NCBI RefSeq assembly: GCF_003943465.1
Contig: NZ_RJPR01000006.1
Coordinates: 1 to 64,000, forward strand
DNA: 64,000 bases
DNA from: Streptococcus cristatus
Lineage (GTDB): Bacteria > Bacillota > Bacilli > Lactobacillales > Streptococcaceae
Direction of reading: 5' to 3'
Each line of letters starts with the position of its first letter. The first letter of the stretch is position 1. Shown piece after piece: positions 34,296 to 45,918 of the stretch. The notes under the pieces were generated by a model, which ran no database searches, was not told the DNA's origin, and saw only the letters and a program-made list of their open reading frames with translations. Made by a program: the position numbers and the translations under genes.

Positions 34296-35942
34296 CTAAT
34301 CCTCTAAGTCCTGCAAGACTTCTTCTAGCCGAGAAATAGCTCCAACAGGCAGGGCTGTCTTGGGATATTTCTGATTAAAGGCCAATAGAAAGTTTAAACG
34401 GACCTGCATTCTTTCACGAATGAGCTGTCTGTACTTGTCGTCAAAGCTTGGAACAGCATAGCCCTTATAATCTAAGTATTCAAAACCTTCTAAAGAACCG
34501 AAAGGTCTAAATTCTGCCTTCCCATCTACAATCTGCTCGATAATATCTAAAGATACTTCCTTTGAGATACCTTTGCCCATGTAAAAACCAGTATTGATAA
34601 TGTAGCAAGCAACTCCCGATTCAAATAAACGACGGAATTTCCGATAATCTTCCACCAGTGGATAAACGCGGAAAGGGTTGGCATAAGGCTCAATAACCAA
34701 GTCTTCGTGCAAGCCAGTGACATTCTCAGCATTGGAACGCTTGGTCATCAGGGTGCAGCCCATTGTGGAAGCCATCAGCGGATCATTGATCTTAACCAGA
34801 GGCGGTAGAGAGTCATCTTTCATAATCCAGAAGATAGCGTTGATGGGCTCATCAATCCGATCTACTCGATTTGGAGTCGCAAAGCGCGATTTAACAGTCC
34901 GTCCATTCCCGTTACGGATGTCCTCAGTCACTAGCTTTTTCCGCCCATTTTCATCCAGCGTCACTCCACAATTCTGCACAGTGACAAAGAAATCCTGCTC
35001 ACTATGGCCCGTAGGATAATCATTGGTCTTGTCAAAATAAGACGGTTCGAGGGCAATAGAAGAGCCATCCTTAACCGAGATAATGAAGGCATCGTCATGG
35101 AGAACCTTGATATCATATTTATGGTCATGTTTGGCATGCGTCAATGTGGATTTTCCTGAACCAGATAGACCAAAGAAAGATGCAACATAGTCTTCTTTTT
35201 CCGTCTTCTGCTTGAAGATTTTCAGACCTCCGTGGCAGGCAACATAGCCATTTCTAGCAGCCGTTCCCCAAGCCAAAGTCAAGGTTGCCTTTTTCAGCTC
35301 CCCGAAATAATTTAAGCCCAGAATAACGGCACAATTATGATTGGTATCAAAGTAAACCAAACCTTCTGGATAGTCTGGATGCTTCCATTTAGGGTCAAAA
35401 AAGACAAAGATATCGTTTTCTTCGTACTTTTTAGAAGCTCGTAGGCGGTTCTTAAATTCCTCATCCAAAATCTGGAAATTCAAGAGCCAAGAATAGAGAT
35501 TGTTGATTTCTTCCTGAGGAACCATCAGATGGGCGCAAACCATGAAGTCCTCATCCAGCCCCACGACTGCATCTGCCTTATAAAAGGTCCTCTGATGTGC
35601 CTGATAAACAGCACTACGAACCAGAAACAGCAAGTGCTCATCTTCCTGACTATCTCTGCCATAAATTCGTCTAGCCTTAGCAGTTCGGCCGACAACAGCC
35701 CCCGAGTTAGTTAATAAAACGCGGGCATAAGAAGGAAGTCCCAGCTCCTTAGTATGAATCACCGGCATGTCTAGCACAACCGTTCCAGCAGCTACCGAGG
35801 CCAGTTGATAGGCCTCTTCTACGGTCTTGATTGCCTGAACCTGATTCTCATAAAAGGCTGTCTCTACAATGGTCTTCAAGGGCGAAAAATAAGAAGAATC
35901 TTTTCTTATTTCTTGCGGAGAAAATTTACGACGTGTTACCAT
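34296..35942 (-). CDS. pckA: ATP-dependent phosphoenolpyruvate carboxykinase
   Basis: 548 residues. It converts oxaloacetate and ATP to PEP and CO2. The nucleotide site GLSGSGKST lies near residue 255 and the kinase-2 motif LHDDAF near 285. AAAGGAGG precedes the ATG, with an extended -10 TGCTAAAAT about 40 bp upstream. Many streptococci lack this enzyme. Its presence suggests some gluconeogenic ability, reported for the sanguinis group, though the rest of that pathway is not in view. Confidence 0.93.
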   Translation of the reverse strand: MVTRRKFSPQEIRKDSSYFSPLKTIVETAFYENQVQAIKTVEEAYQLASVAAGTVVLDMPVIHTKELGLPSYARVLLTNSGAVVGRTAKARRIYGRDSQEDEHLLFLVRSAVYQAHQRTFYKADAVVGLDEDFMVCAHLMVPQEEINNLYSWLLNFQILDEEFKNRLRASKKYEENDIFVFFDPKWKHPDYPEGLVYFDTNHNCAVILGLNYFGELKKATLTLAWGTAARNGYVACHGGLKIFKQKTEKEDYVASFFGLSGSGKSTLTHAKHDHKYDIKVLHDDAFIISVKDGSSIALEPSYFDKTNDYPTGHSEQDFFVTVQNCGVTLDENGRKKLVTEDIRNGNGRTVKSRFATPNRVDRIDEPINAIFWIMKDDSLPPLVKINDPLMASTMGCTLMTKRSNAENVTGLHEDLVIEPYANPFRVYPLVEDYRKFRRLFESGVACYIINTGFYMGKGISKEVSLDIIEQIVDGKAEFRPFGSLEGFEYLDYKGYAVPSFDDKYRQLIRERMQVRLNFLLAFNQKYPKTALPVGAISRLEEVLQDLED

Positions 35943-36014
35943 AACGATACCTCCTTTATGCTATTACTATTATTTTAGCATAAATATCCAGTGATGAACC
36001 ATAAAAAATGCAGT

Positions 36015-36039
36015 AAAAAAGAGAAAGGCGAGCTTTCTC
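36015..36039 (-). terminator. Terminator after the AI-2E family permease gene
   Basis: GAGAAAG (36021-36027) pairs with CTTTCTC (36033-36039), followed on the minus strand by TTTTTT. A T-run on the plus side also makes it possibly bidirectional. Confidence 0.75.
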
Positions 36040-37164
36040 CTATTTTTTTATAATACCAAATTCTTCATTCTTCTTTTGTTGCTGAGCTTCCTTGTGATTG
36101 TCATAAAGGTTGGCAAGGAATTTCACGATTTCCTTGAGGATAGAGTAGGTCGGAATCGCTACAATCATGCCCATAATACCATAGATATTACTTGAAAGAA
36201 GCAAGAGAACCATAATCGTAATAGGGTGCACCTTCATAACGCTCCCAACAATACGAGGATAGAGGATATTCCCATCAATCTGCTGGATGATCAGCATATA
36301 GATCAAGGCTGCCAGCATTTTATGAGGGTCGGTAAAAAAGTAGGTGATCAACATAGGAATCAAGCCGATACTAGGACCCACATAAGGGATCAAGTTAGCC
36401 AAAGCCGAGAAAATAGCAAAGACTAAGGCATACTTGAGTCCAATAACACTGTAACCAATATAAGCTAAGGTCCCAATCAGCAAGGCATCTATCGAAATAC
36501 CACTGATATAACGGGCAACGGTCGCATTGAGATTGGTCAAGAGACTAGATATATTGAGCTTATCGCGCTTGAGAATGGTCCGCTCCAACATAGGCAGGAG
36601 CTTGTGTCCATCCATCAGGAAGTAGACCAAAAAAATCGGGGTCATGATGAGAATCATGAGGGTATTGATGACAGCAGACACCACACTACCCAGACTATTG
36701 GTAACACTATTTAGAATATTTTGTAGAATATCGACATAGGACAGATTGAGCTGCTGGATAGTAGACTGAATATTTAAACTCTTAAATAAAGGATTTTTGG
36801 ATAATTGATTGACAAAACTCTGAATTTCCCAATAGAGATTTTGCGTCGAGTTGATCAAGCTGGACAGCTGGTTAATCAAGATTGGCAAGAGGTAGATTAC
36901 TCCGATTGTCACTAGGCCAAACAGCAGGAAAAGAGTGATTAAAATCCCGAAAATTCGATTGATTTTCAACTTTTTTTCGAGCAGTGTCACCAGAGGATTT
37001 GTGATATAGTAGAGAAATCCTCCCATAACAAAGGGAATTAAAATCGTATTGATAACGCTCACCACCGGCGTAATCATATCTCCCATCTGGCGCCAGATGA
37101 AAAAGATAATCGTTAGCAGCAAGACTTCACTGGTCCAAAACATTAACTTACTTTTATGAAACAT
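36040..37164 (-). CDS. AI-2E family transporter (PerM/YdiK type)
   Basis: 374 residues from the ATG at 37164, which follows GGAGGAG at 7 nt. An upstream ATG at 37203 overlaps the extended -10 box (TATGGTAAAATAAC), so it cannot be used. About eight hydrophobic segments with the family block ALVFAIFSALANLIPYVGP near residue 245. Members export small molecules or ions; the AI-2 role is proven only for one E. coli protein. Substrate here is unknown. Confidence 0.85.
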   Translation of the reverse strand: MFHKSKLMFWTSEVLLLTIIFFIWRQMGDMITPVVSVINTILIPFVMGGFLYYITNPLVTLLEKKLKINRIFGILITLFLLFGLVTIGVIYLLPILINQLSSLINSTQNLYWEIQSFVNQLSKNPLFKSLNIQSTIQQLNLSYVDILQNILNSVTNSLGSVVSAVINTLMILIMTPIFLVYFLMDGHKLLPMLERTILKRDKLNISSLLTNLNATVARYISGISIDALLIGTLAYIGYSVIGLKYALVFAIFSALANLIPYVGPSIGLIPMLITYFFTDPHKMLAALIYMLIIQQIDGNILYPRIVGSVMKVHPITIMVLLLLSSNIYGIMGMIVAIPTYSILKEIVKFLANLYDNHKEAQQQKKNEEFGIIKK

Positions 37165-37313
37165 CTTTACTCTCCTCCAAGTTATTTTACCATAATTTAT
37201 CATAAAATAAAGGTGATTTCATAAAAGAAAGAATAAAAACGAAAACATTATTAAGTTCGAAGAACTTGGCTAGTCAGAAAATATCACACAATTCAAAATC
37301 TAAATCAGACAAA

Positions 37314-37368
37314 TAAAAAATCACCTGAAAGCAAGAGCTGAAAAGCAAAGTCTTTCAAGTGATTTTTG
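37314..37368 (-). terminator. Terminator after the DUF1827 gene
   Basis: AAAATCAC and TGAAAG pair with CTTTCA and GTGATTTT around a 21-nt loop, followed on the minus strand by TTTTTTATT. Confidence 0.75.
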
Positions 37369-37438
37369 ATATCACTTCCATCAGGAAGCAGATGATCAAT
37401 TGATAATGCTATAAAAGTTTAAGATCTTAAGCAGATGA

Positions 37439-37741
37439 TTAGCCCTTAATCGGGATTGAAATCTCAATCAAACTATTGGCATAGATCGTCCGAATGGCAG
37501 AGGCGTCAATATCCTTTTGGTCAATTTTTCGTTTCAAAAAGAATTCTCTAATTTTTTCAATTTCTTGCTCTCGTATCGCACGATGCTTATTTGAAATGAG
37601 AATTTCGTAATGGCTAGGGGCCTCTGTGAAAATAACATCACTATTGCCCGCAGAATAAACCTCTACAAGCGTTGCGTCTGTACTTTCCAACTGATTTTTT
37701 ACTAATTCTGCGTGGGTATTCGTCGTATTTATAAGCTTCAT
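37439..37741 (-). CDS. DUF1827 family protein
   Basis: 100 residues starting MKLINTTNTHAELV, with SHYEILISNKHRAIREQEIE in the centre, a pattern conserved across lactic cocci as DUF1827. Small, soluble, no catalytic motif visible. Function unknown. It is between a Nudix gene and its own terminator. Confidence 0.85.
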   Translation of the reverse strand: MKLINTTNTHAELVKNQLESTDATLVEVYSAGNSDVIFTEAPSHYEILISNKHRAIREQEIEKIREFFLKRKIDQKDIDASAIRTIYANSLIEISIPIKG

Positions 37742-37840
37742 TCATTTGCCTCCTACCTTAAATCGTCGCTATTATTATAACACGTTTTTCCGGAATTGTG
37801 AATGATTGCCTGTAATTTATATCATTTTAAATATAGCAGG

Positions 37841-38293
37841 CTAGTTATTCTGATATTTACGCTTCCACTGCTCAATTCCCCATTTATGACTGCCACGTTT
37901 CAATTTTTCAATTGCAAGATCGACAGGAAACCATGCTAGATTATTGAAGTCTTCCAGCGGCTTTTCTACTTCCTGATAAGAAAGGGCTTCGTAAATATAG
38001 GCAGGATTATAGAAATGCGTGTCCCGATGGCGAGAATAAAAATACTCGTCCGCCTGGCCAAAGTAATCTCCTACTTGGATGCTAAAGCCAAGCTCTTCCA
38101 GCAATTCCCGCTCGAGAGTAGCCAGCTGGTCCTCTCCTTCTTCCATTTGTCCTCCAGGAAGAAACCAAGCGCCATTAGGAGCTTGTACTAAAATAATATT
38201 TTCTTTCTTTTCATCCGGAATCACTGCGTAAACTCCATAGCGTGTCACATACTCGACATTTTCCTCATGAACTCCAAAAACTGGATGGGTCAT
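37841..38293 (-). CDS. Nudix hydrolase
   Basis: 150 residues. The Nudix box G-x5-E-x7-R-E-U-x-E-E-x-G-U is intact (GGQMEEGEDQ then LATLERELLEELGF, about residues 47-70). These enzymes cleave nucleoside diphosphates linked to another group. Substrate is not predictable. Confidence 0.9.
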   Translation of the reverse strand: MTHPVFGVHEENVEYVTRYGVYAVIPDEKKENIILVQAPNGAWFLPGGQMEEGEDQLATLERELLEELGFSIQVGDYFGQADEYFYSRHRDTHFYNPAYIYEALSYQEVEKPLEDFNNLAWFPVDLAIEKLKRGSHKWGIEQWKRKYQNN

Positions 38294-38412
38294 TATCTTT
38301 CCTCATTCCTTCTAATCTCTACTACTATCATAAATAACTTATACTAGCCTGTCAAGAGTTTGAACTTATTTTTTCAGTTTTCACAAGGAAGCTTAGCACC
38401 TTAGTTCTCAAG

Positions 38413-38445
38413 TAAAAAAGCCCGCCTCAGTTGAGACAGGACTTC
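38413..38445 (-). terminator. Terminator after ileS
   Basis: Imperfect stem AAGTCC-GTCTCA with CTGAG-GGCTT, followed on the minus strand by TTTTTT. Confidence 0.65.
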
Positions 38446-38486
38446 TTCTACTAGCCATCAGTCAAACCTATTCATGTTAGACTGGA

Positions 38487-41279
38487 TTATTTTTCTTCAA
38501 ATCCTTCTGCAACTGCATCCGCAAAGTTTTCTTCTACGATGCTTGCACAGTGGTCACAAATAACTGCATGGTAGCTACGGTCTGCAGTAGTTGGATCGAT
38601 ACGACGGCAACGGTCACATACTTCACCTGCAGCGCGTTCAACTGTGAAGGCAACATCCTCAAAGCTAACTGCGCCTTCTGGAGCTGCTCCTTCTGCGATG
38701 GTCAATTCTGACACGATCAAAAGTTGAGCTACATTGCTATCCACTGCTCCGAGAAGAGTTTTCACGATTTCATTAGGATAAACAGTCAAGTGAGCTTCAA
38801 GTGATTTACCGATCACTTTGGCATTACGAGCTTCTTCCAGAGCTTTTTGAGCTTGTCCACGGAAGTCCATGAAGGCTGCCCATGTATCCAAGATTTCTTC
38901 TTGGTTAGCAAAGATTTCCGCTTCTGGTAGTTCTGACAATTGAACGAAGTCTTCTGCTTCATGCTCAAGATATGACCAGATTTCCTCTGCTGTATGAGGC
39001 AGGATTGGTGTCAAGAGCTTCGTGATTTTGACAAGAATGTCATAGAAGACAGTCTGCATTTGGCGACGTTCAAGTGATTTGGCGCCTTCAATGTAGACAA
39101 CATCCTTGGCAAAGTCAAGGTAGAAGGCTGACAAGTCAACGTTGATAAAGTTCACCAATGCCTTGTAGATGGTCAAAAATTCAAAATCAGCATAAGCATC
39201 ACGAATGGTCTTGACAAGCTGGTTAAAGCGAATAGTCATGTACTTATCAACAGAACGAAGCTCATCGTAAGCGACTGCGTCCTGCGCTGGGTTAAAGTCA
39301 GATGTATTGGCAATCAAGAAACGAAGGGTGTTACGGATCTTACGGTAAGTTTCAGAAACTTGGCTCAAGATATCCATAGAGATACGCACGTCGTTGCTTG
39401 AATCAACACTTGTTACCCAAAGACGCAAAATTTCAGCGCCGAATTGTTTTTCAACATCGCTTGGAGCAATGGTATTTCCAAGAGATTTAGACATCTTCTC
39501 ACCCTTACCATCAAGAGCAAATCCTTGTGATAAGATTTGTTTGTATGGTGCTACGCCATGGTTGGCAACTGATGTGATAAGTGAAGAGTTGAACCAACCA
39601 CGGTATTGGTCAGAACCTTCTAGGTAAAGATCAGCTGGGTATTTGAGTTCTGGACGGTTGACCACTACTCCATTCCATGATGAACCTGAGTCGAACCAAA
39701 CGTCCATGATGTCCGTTTCTTTCTTGAACTCACCATTTGGTGAACCTGGATGGGTAAATCCTTCTGGCAAGAGATCTTTAGCATCACGTTCCCACCAAAC
39801 AATAGAGCCGTGCTCTTCAAAGAGTTGAGCCACGTGTTCGATGGTCTCAGCTGTCATGATTGGTGTTCCGTCTTCTGCGTAGAAGATAGGAAGGGGAACT
39901 CCCCAGGCACGTTGACGAGAGATAACCCAGTCGCCACGGTCACGAATCATGTTGTAGAGACGTACTTTCCCCCATTCTGAGTGGAACTTCACTTTTTCAA
40001 TTTCGTCCAAGATTTCTTGGCGGAATTTAGATACAGAGGCAAACCACTGTGGTACTGCACGCCAGATGATTGGTTTTTTCGTACGCCAGTCAAATGGATA
40101 GGAGTGAGAGATTTCTTCTTGCGCAAGGAGAAGATTACCAAGTTTTTCGATAACAGTTGGTACAACCTTGTCATAGAATTGACCCGCAAAATCAGGACCA
40201 GCATTTTCCATCATGATCCCGCGTTCGTTTACAGTTACAGCAACTTCTAGTCCATTAGCAACACCGACATTGTAGTCATCCTCACCAAAACCAGGGGCTG
40301 TATGGACAATACCTGTACCAGAGTCAGTCGTAACGTGGTCACCAAGGATCACCAACTCATCTACAGCTGTATCCCATGGGTGGACTGTCACAATGTGGTT
40401 CAATTCTTGACCACGGTAGGTTGCCAAGACTTGTACATCAGCCCAACCAAATTTCTCAGACAAGCTATCCAACAATTCTGAAGCAACCACAAACTTACGA
40501 GCTTCGCCAGCAGGTTGTACGACCACGTAGTCAATATCTGCTCCAACTGTCAATCCACGAGAAGCTGTGATGGTAAATGGAGTTGTTGTCCAGACAACGA
40601 TATAGGTATCCGTGTCTAGCACACCTTTTCCATCTTTAACTGGATTGGCATAGTAAAGGGAAGTTGAAAGCAAGTCATGGTATTCAATTTCCGCTTCAGC
40701 CAGGGCTGACTCAGAAGACCATGACCAGTAGACTGGCTTGGCACCACGGTAGATATAGCCTTTTTTAGCCATTTCACCAAAGACACGGATTTGAGCCGCT
40801 TCATAGTCTGAAGTCAAGGTCACATAAGGATTTTCCCAGTCACCAGAAACACCCAAACGTTTAAAGTCTTCTCGTTGTTTATCTACTTGAGAAAGAGCAT
40901 ACTCACGGCAAAGTTTCAAGTACTCAACCAAGTCCATTTCTTTTCGTTTAACACCCTGTTTTGCCAAGACTTGCTCGATTGGGAGACCATGTGTATCCCA
41001 GCCTGGGATGTAAGGCGCATAAAATCCTGACATTGATTTTGAACGAACAATAATATCTTTAGAAATCTTGTTCATAGCGTGTCCAACGTGGATATTTCCG
41101 TTTGCGTATGGAGGTCCATCATGCAAGGTGAAATGCGGTTTTCCTTGGTTCAATTCTTGACGACGTTGGTAAAGTTTTGCTTCTTCCCATTCTTTTTGCC
41201 AGATTGGCTCTTTATTTGGCAAGCCAGCACGCATTGGAAATGCAGTTTTCCCAAGATTCAGGGTTTCTTTGAGTTTCAT
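38487..41279 (-). CDS. ileS: Isoleucyl-tRNA synthetase
   Basis: 930 residues, a class I synthetase. The HIGH motif reads HVGH ([11 protein letters not shown], about residue 60) and KMSKS is present ([12 protein letters not shown], about 590). The editing domain between them contains [17 protein letters not shown]-terminal zinc site CDRC...CDHC is visible (about 890-915). It is controlled by the T-box leader just upstream. Confidence 0.98.
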   Translation of the reverse strand: MKLKETLNLGKTAFPMRAGLPNKEPIWQKEWEEAKLYQRRQELNQGKPHFTLHDGPPYANGNIHVGHAMNKISKDIIVRSKSMSGFYAPYIPGWDTHGLPIEQVLAKQGVKRKEMDLVEYLKLCREYALSQVDKQREDFKRLGVSGDWENPYVTLTSDYEAAQIRVFGEMAKKGYIYRGAKPVYWSWSSESALAEAEIEYHDLLSTSLYYANPVKDGKGVLDTDTYIVVWTTTPFTITASRGLTVGADIDYVVVQPAGEARKFVVASELLDSLSEKFGWADVQVLATYRGQELNHIVTVHPWDTAVDELVILGDHVTTDSGTGIVHTAPGFGEDDYNVGVANGLEVAVTVNERGIMMENAGPDFAGQFYDKVVPTVIEKLGNLLLAQEEISHSYPFDWRTKKPIIWRAVPQWFASVSKFRQEILDEIEKVKFHSEWGKVRLYNMIRDRGDWVISRQRAWGVPLPIFYAEDGTPIMTAETIEHVAQLFEEHGSIVWWERDAKDLLPEGFTHPGSPNGEFKKETDIMDVWFDSGSSWNGVVVNRPELKYPADLYLEGSDQYRGWFNSSLITSVANHGVAPYKQILSQGFALDGKGEKMSKSLGNTIAPSDVEKQFGAEILRLWVTSVDSSNDVRISMDILSQVSETYRKIRNTLRFLIANTSDFNPAQDAVAYDELRSVDKYMTIRFNQLVKTIRDAYADFEFLTIYKALVNFINVDLSAFYLDFAKDVVYIEGAKSLERRQMQTVFYDILVKITKLLTPILPHTAEEIWSYLEHEAEDFVQLSELPEAEIFANQEEILDTWAAFMDFRGQAQKALEEARNAKVIGKSLEAHLTVYPNEIVKTLLGAVDSNVAQLLIVSELTIAEGAAPEGAVSFEDVAFTVERAAGEVCDRCRRIDPTTADRSYHAVICDHCASIVEENFADAVAEGFEEK

Positions 41280-41309
41280 TTAGTCTCCTTATTCCATCAT
41301 AATTTTCAA

Positions 41310-41520
41310 AATAAAAAACCACAAACTTCTCCGAAAGGACGAAAATTCGTGGTACCACCTTTGTTTAGACAGGAAAAAACCTGTCCCTCTTAGCCCGTAA
41401 CGTAGGCGGACGTCGTTTCTTACTCGCTTCAGAAACGATGAAGCAGAATGATAAGTCAAACAAAAGGGATTACAGGTCTTTCACCACCACCTGCTCGCTG
41501 AAAATATTTTATTTGCCTTG
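41310..41520 (-). promoter_or_regulatory. T-box riboswitch controlling ileS
   Basis: The T-box sequence AGGTGGTACCACG is on the minus strand at about 41349-41361. The competing terminator (CCACGAA ... GTTTGTGG) ends in TTTTTTATTTT at about 41308-41320. Upstream sequence to about 41520 forms stem I; an ATC triplet in TTATCATT is a candidate isoleucine specifier, but I cannot fold it here. Uncharged tRNA-Ile should favour read-through into ileS. Confidence 0.9.
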
Positions 41521-41531
41521 TGTTTCTGCAC

Positions 41532-42317
41532 TTATAAAAGATCCACTTGAACTTTAGAATCTTCATCCAAATCTGAAAGTTCTCCAGATTCTAAAATTTC
41601 TTTCTGTTGTGCTTGGATCAGCTCTTCATCTATAGTCTGAAGAGTCTGTGTTTCTGCCAAATCTCGATTTGCTTGCTCAATTCGTTCTTGCAATTCAGCT
41701 AATTCTTCAGGTGAGAATTGGCGCGTAACATCTACTTCTTCCTCTAGCTCGACTTTTTCTCCAATCGCTTCTTCAACCACTTCTTTAAAGGCTTCATCAC
41801 TGGTTTGGAGATAGGCAGCAGTTGGGCGAAGGATATCTTCCCAATCTGGAGAGTCAACAATACTTAGTTGACTTTCAATTGTCGATTTGAGACGCTGATG
41901 GAAGACACGCGTTTTATTTTTCAATTCTTCTGTCTCAACAGCTACTCTTTTGGCGTTATCTGTAGCCTGACGAAGAATATCATTTGCCTTATACTTGGCT
42001 CTATCTAATAAACGTTGCGCATCTTGCTCTGCTTGCTGCACAATATTTCCTGAACGTTCTTGTGCTGCCTGTTTGACCCGCTCTGCTGTATCTTGTGCAA
42101 TCAAAACAGATTGGCTGAGCGAATCTTTCATTTCATCAAAATAAATTAGACGTTCTTCAAGATTACGGATTTTTGCTTCTTTCTCACGATTCTCACGGAT
42201 TAATTCCTCATAATCATTGACAATGATATCAAGAAATTCTTCAACTTCATCAATATCGTACCCTCTAAATCTGGTTGAAAAACCTTTATCTCTAATATCT
42301 AATGATGTTAGTGCCAT
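41532..42317 (-). CDS. divIVA: Cell division initiation protein DivIVA
   Basis: 261 residues. The membrane-binding N-terminus contains FSTRFRGYDIDEVEEFLDII, followed by a long coiled coil (about 30-165) and an acidic tail. DivIVA marks septum and poles and organises peripheral growth. It is the last gene of the ftsA-ftsZ-ylm cluster, 9 bp after ylmH. Confidence 0.95.
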   Translation of the reverse strand: MALTSLDIRDKGFSTRFRGYDIDEVEEFLDIIVNDYEELIRENREKEAKIRNLEERLIYFDEMKDSLSQSVLIAQDTAERVKQAAQERSGNIVQQAEQDAQRLLDRAKYKANDILRQATDNAKRVAVETEELKNKTRVFHQRLKSTIESQLSIVDSPDWEDILRPTAAYLQTSDEAFKEVVEEAIGEKVELEEEVDVTRQFSPEELAELQERIEQANRDLAETQTLQTIDEELIQAQQKEILESGELSDLDEDSKVQVDLL

Positions 42318-42326
42318 GTTTCCTCC

Positions 42327-43112
42327 TTATTTACTAGGTAATAATTCAACTGTTAGTTTATGCTTCCCGTTTTTGGAAAAACCATTTTCTGTTAATATCT
42401 TAAATCTTCCATATTTCCTAACGCTAATCAAATCCCCCAGAGAGAGCTGTTGGCTAGGATTATCAATGGTTCTGTAGTTCTGCTTTACCTGCTTCCCCAT
42501 GATTAGTTCCACAGCTTGACTACGTGATAACTTAAAGACTGTGGCTACCAGCTTATCCAATCTGAGACTAGAGACCAAAACATCTGTTGTTTTAGTCGCC
42601 AGTGCGTCTTGTAACTGATCTTTGAAATCAACTCTTCTTAGCCGAACTGGGACTTTAGCTATTTTAGAAACATTCGTAATGAAATATTCTTCTAATCTTC
42701 TATCCACAAATACTTGTGCACGGTCATCCACAACGATAATATCGCCAAACGTCCGCCTCTCAATCCCTAGCTGATGCAAAAGGGTTCCCATAATTTGTGA
42801 ATGAGTTACCTTGTAGAACTTACTTGCATAGGTAATCTCTAGCAAGATCACATCAAAATCTTCGAGTTCTAATTGATAATAGCTAGGTGCAATCAACACT
42901 TTAGCAAACTCACTTGGAAAATAATCTGAACTAGCAAATACTTGCACATCATATTGCTTACTCAAATTTTTGAGAATATTGACCTGATGAGGATTTAAAA
43001 AAGCAGTCGTCTCATAGCTATATTGATTTTCTACTCTTTGAAGCAATTCCATGCTTTTATCCAGAAAATCTTGATCATCCTGAGAATAATGCTGATAGAT
43101 ATTGTTTACCAT
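42327..43112 (-). CDS. ylmH: YlmH, S4-domain RNA-binding protein
   Basis: 261 residues. The C-terminal S4 domain (about 180-255) has LRLDKLVATVFKLSRSQAVE. YlmH homologues bind the ribosome and help rescue stalled peptidyl-tRNA. It overlaps ylmG by 7 bp, inside the division cluster. Confidence 0.9.
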   Translation of the reverse strand: MVNNIYQHYSQDDQDFLDKSMELLQRVENQYSYETTAFLNPHQVNILKNLSKQYDVQVFASSDYFPSEFAKVLIAPSYYQLELEDFDVILLEITYASKFYKVTHSQIMGTLLHQLGIERRTFGDIIVVDDRAQVFVDRRLEEYFITNVSKIAKVPVRLRRVDFKDQLQDALATKTTDVLVSSLRLDKLVATVFKLSRSQAVELIMGKQVKQNYRTIDNPSQQLSLGDLISVRKYGRFKILTENGFSKNGKHKLTVELLPSK

Positions 43113-43381
43113 AGCAATAACAAGGAAGCGAGGAAGTGTAGAAATAAGGTATCAAGCACTCTCAAGGCAAAAAGTGCCGCCAGAACAGTAAAGTCTAATC
43201 TACCAAACTGCAAAGGCAACCTGCGGAACAAACGCAAAAATGGTTCAACCAGAGAACCGACAAGCCTTCCTAGGGCTGTTTGGTAAGCTCCAGGGAACCA
43301 AGACAAGAGTGCATAGACGAAGACGAGAAGGGAGTAAAGATCAATTAGATTAGAAACTAATTTTAAAATAAAGTAAATCAT
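43106..43381 (-). CDS. ylmG: YlmG/YggT family membrane protein
   Basis: 91 residues with two hydrophobic segments (about 5-28 and 62-85) and the family motif LLSWFPGAYQT. Conserved beside sepF; linked with division or membrane organisation, exact role unknown. Confidence 0.88.
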   Translation of the reverse strand: MIYFILKLVSNLIDLYSLLVFVYALLSWFPGAYQTALGRLVGSLVEPFLRLFRRLPLQFGRLDFTVLAALFALRVLDTLFLHFLASLLLLW

Positions 43382-43384
43382 TAA

Positions 43385-43951
43385 TTATCTGCTGCGTTTC
43401 ATATCAAAATCGTATTCACTCAGATCCACATCGTTTGGAAGGCGAATATCTTCTACATTGACGACAACATTGATTGGAGTGAGCAAGTACATGGTACTAG
43501 CAACTTTTCTCAAGTTCCCAGCCAAAACATAGCGTGCCCCATCAAGGTAATCCAAGCAACGTCTTGCTTGTACCTCCGTCATATATTGAAAATCAATTAA
43601 GATACTCTCATTCGCTACAAGTAAATCAACAACCTCTGTTGCTTCCTCATATTTTTTCGGATAGCGAACATCAATCGTAACCTTCTCACTAGATTTCACT
43701 CGATGCTGAGCCAGTTCTTGTTGGCGAGCATGCAATCTAGTAATATTTTCCGTTGCAGGCTTTTGTTGGACTTGTGAAGAAGCTGAACGAGTACGTGCGT
43801 TTTCCTTTGCTGATGCAGCCGGAACTGGCTCGATCTCTGCAGGCTTCAAAACAGAATCAGATTCATCTGAAGGCTGTACTGGTAAGTCAGACTTCTCTCC
43901 ATCTTCTGTAAAGTATTCTATAAATTTATCAAATTTATCTTTAAATGACAT
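43385..43951 (-). CDS. sepF: Cell division protein SepF
   Basis: 188 residues. The N-terminal amphipathic helix ([14 protein letters not shown]) binds membrane, a variable linker follows (about 25-95), and the C-terminal SepF domain (about 100-185) contains [20 protein letters not shown]. SepF tethers FtsZ to the membrane alongside FtsA. Confidence 0.93.
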   Translation of the reverse strand: MSFKDKFDKFIEYFTEDGEKSDLPVQPSDESDSVLKPAEIEPVPAASAKENARTRSASSQVQQKPATENITRLHARQQELAQHRVKSSEKVTIDVRYPKKYEEATEVVDLLVANESILIDFQYMTEVQARRCLDYLDGARYVLAGNLRKVASTMYLLTPINVVVNVEDIRLPNDVDLSEYDFDMKRSR

Positions 43952-43960
43952 TGTTCTTTC

Positions 43961-44632
43961 CTATTTTAAAAATGCTGTTCCGATTCTGACATAGGTTGAG
44001 CCGTTGGCAATCGCTTCTGGATAATCACGGCTCATTCCCATACTCAAATCAGAAAAGGGCATGTTTTTTAACTGTTTGCTTTGTAAGTTTAATTGAAGCT
44101 GATGTGCCTCTGAAAAAATCTGATTCAGTTCTTGATGATCAGCTTCGAGTGGAGCCATGGTCATCAGGCCAACAATGCAAATATTTTCTAAGGCTGAAAG
44201 CTCTGGTAAAACACTATCTAGTTCTTCAACTAAAAAACCGTGCTTGCTTTCTTCTTTTGAAATATTGACTTGCAAGAAACAATTAATCACATGATCTGCT
44301 CGCTTGTTGATTTCTTGAGCCAATTTGACAGAGTCTAAAGCATGGAAATAATCAACATAGTTGATCACATCTTTCACTTTTCTTCTCTGCAAACTACCAA
44401 TTAAATGCCAAGTAAGATTCTCTTCCTTTAAGGCATGATATTTTTCAAGAAACTTATCTACTCGATTTTCTCCAATATGTTTGATTCCTGTATCCACGAG
44501 TTTTTTCGCTGTTTCACAGTCAACATACTTGGTAACCGCAATAATGTTTACGGAGTCCTTCAATCGATTTTCTTTTTCAACTATTTGAGCAACATTTTGA
44601 AAAATTAAATCTTTATTTGCTTGAAAATCCAT
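43961..44632 (-). CDS. ylmE: YggS/YlmE family PLP-binding protein
   Basis: 223 residues, single-domain alanine-racemase-like barrel without racemase activity. The PLP lysine is in IIAVTKYV (about residue 33), and SMGMSRDYPEAI binds the phosphate. It controls vitamin B6 and amino-acid balance. It follows ftsZ by 4 bp. Confidence 0.92.
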   Translation of the reverse strand: MDFQANKDLIFQNVAQIVEKENRLKDSVNIIAVTKYVDCETAKKLVDTGIKHIGENRVDKFLEKYHALKEENLTWHLIGSLQRRKVKDVINYVDYFHALDSVKLAQEINKRADHVINCFLQVNISKEESKHGFLVEELDSVLPELSALENICIVGLMTMAPLEADHQELNQIFSEAHQLQLNLQSKQLKNMPFSDLSMGMSRDYPEAIANGSTYVRIGTAFLK

Positions 44633-44636
44633 TTAA

Positions 44637-45905
<1,269 letters not shown>

Positions 45906-45918
45906 CTATTTATTCTCC

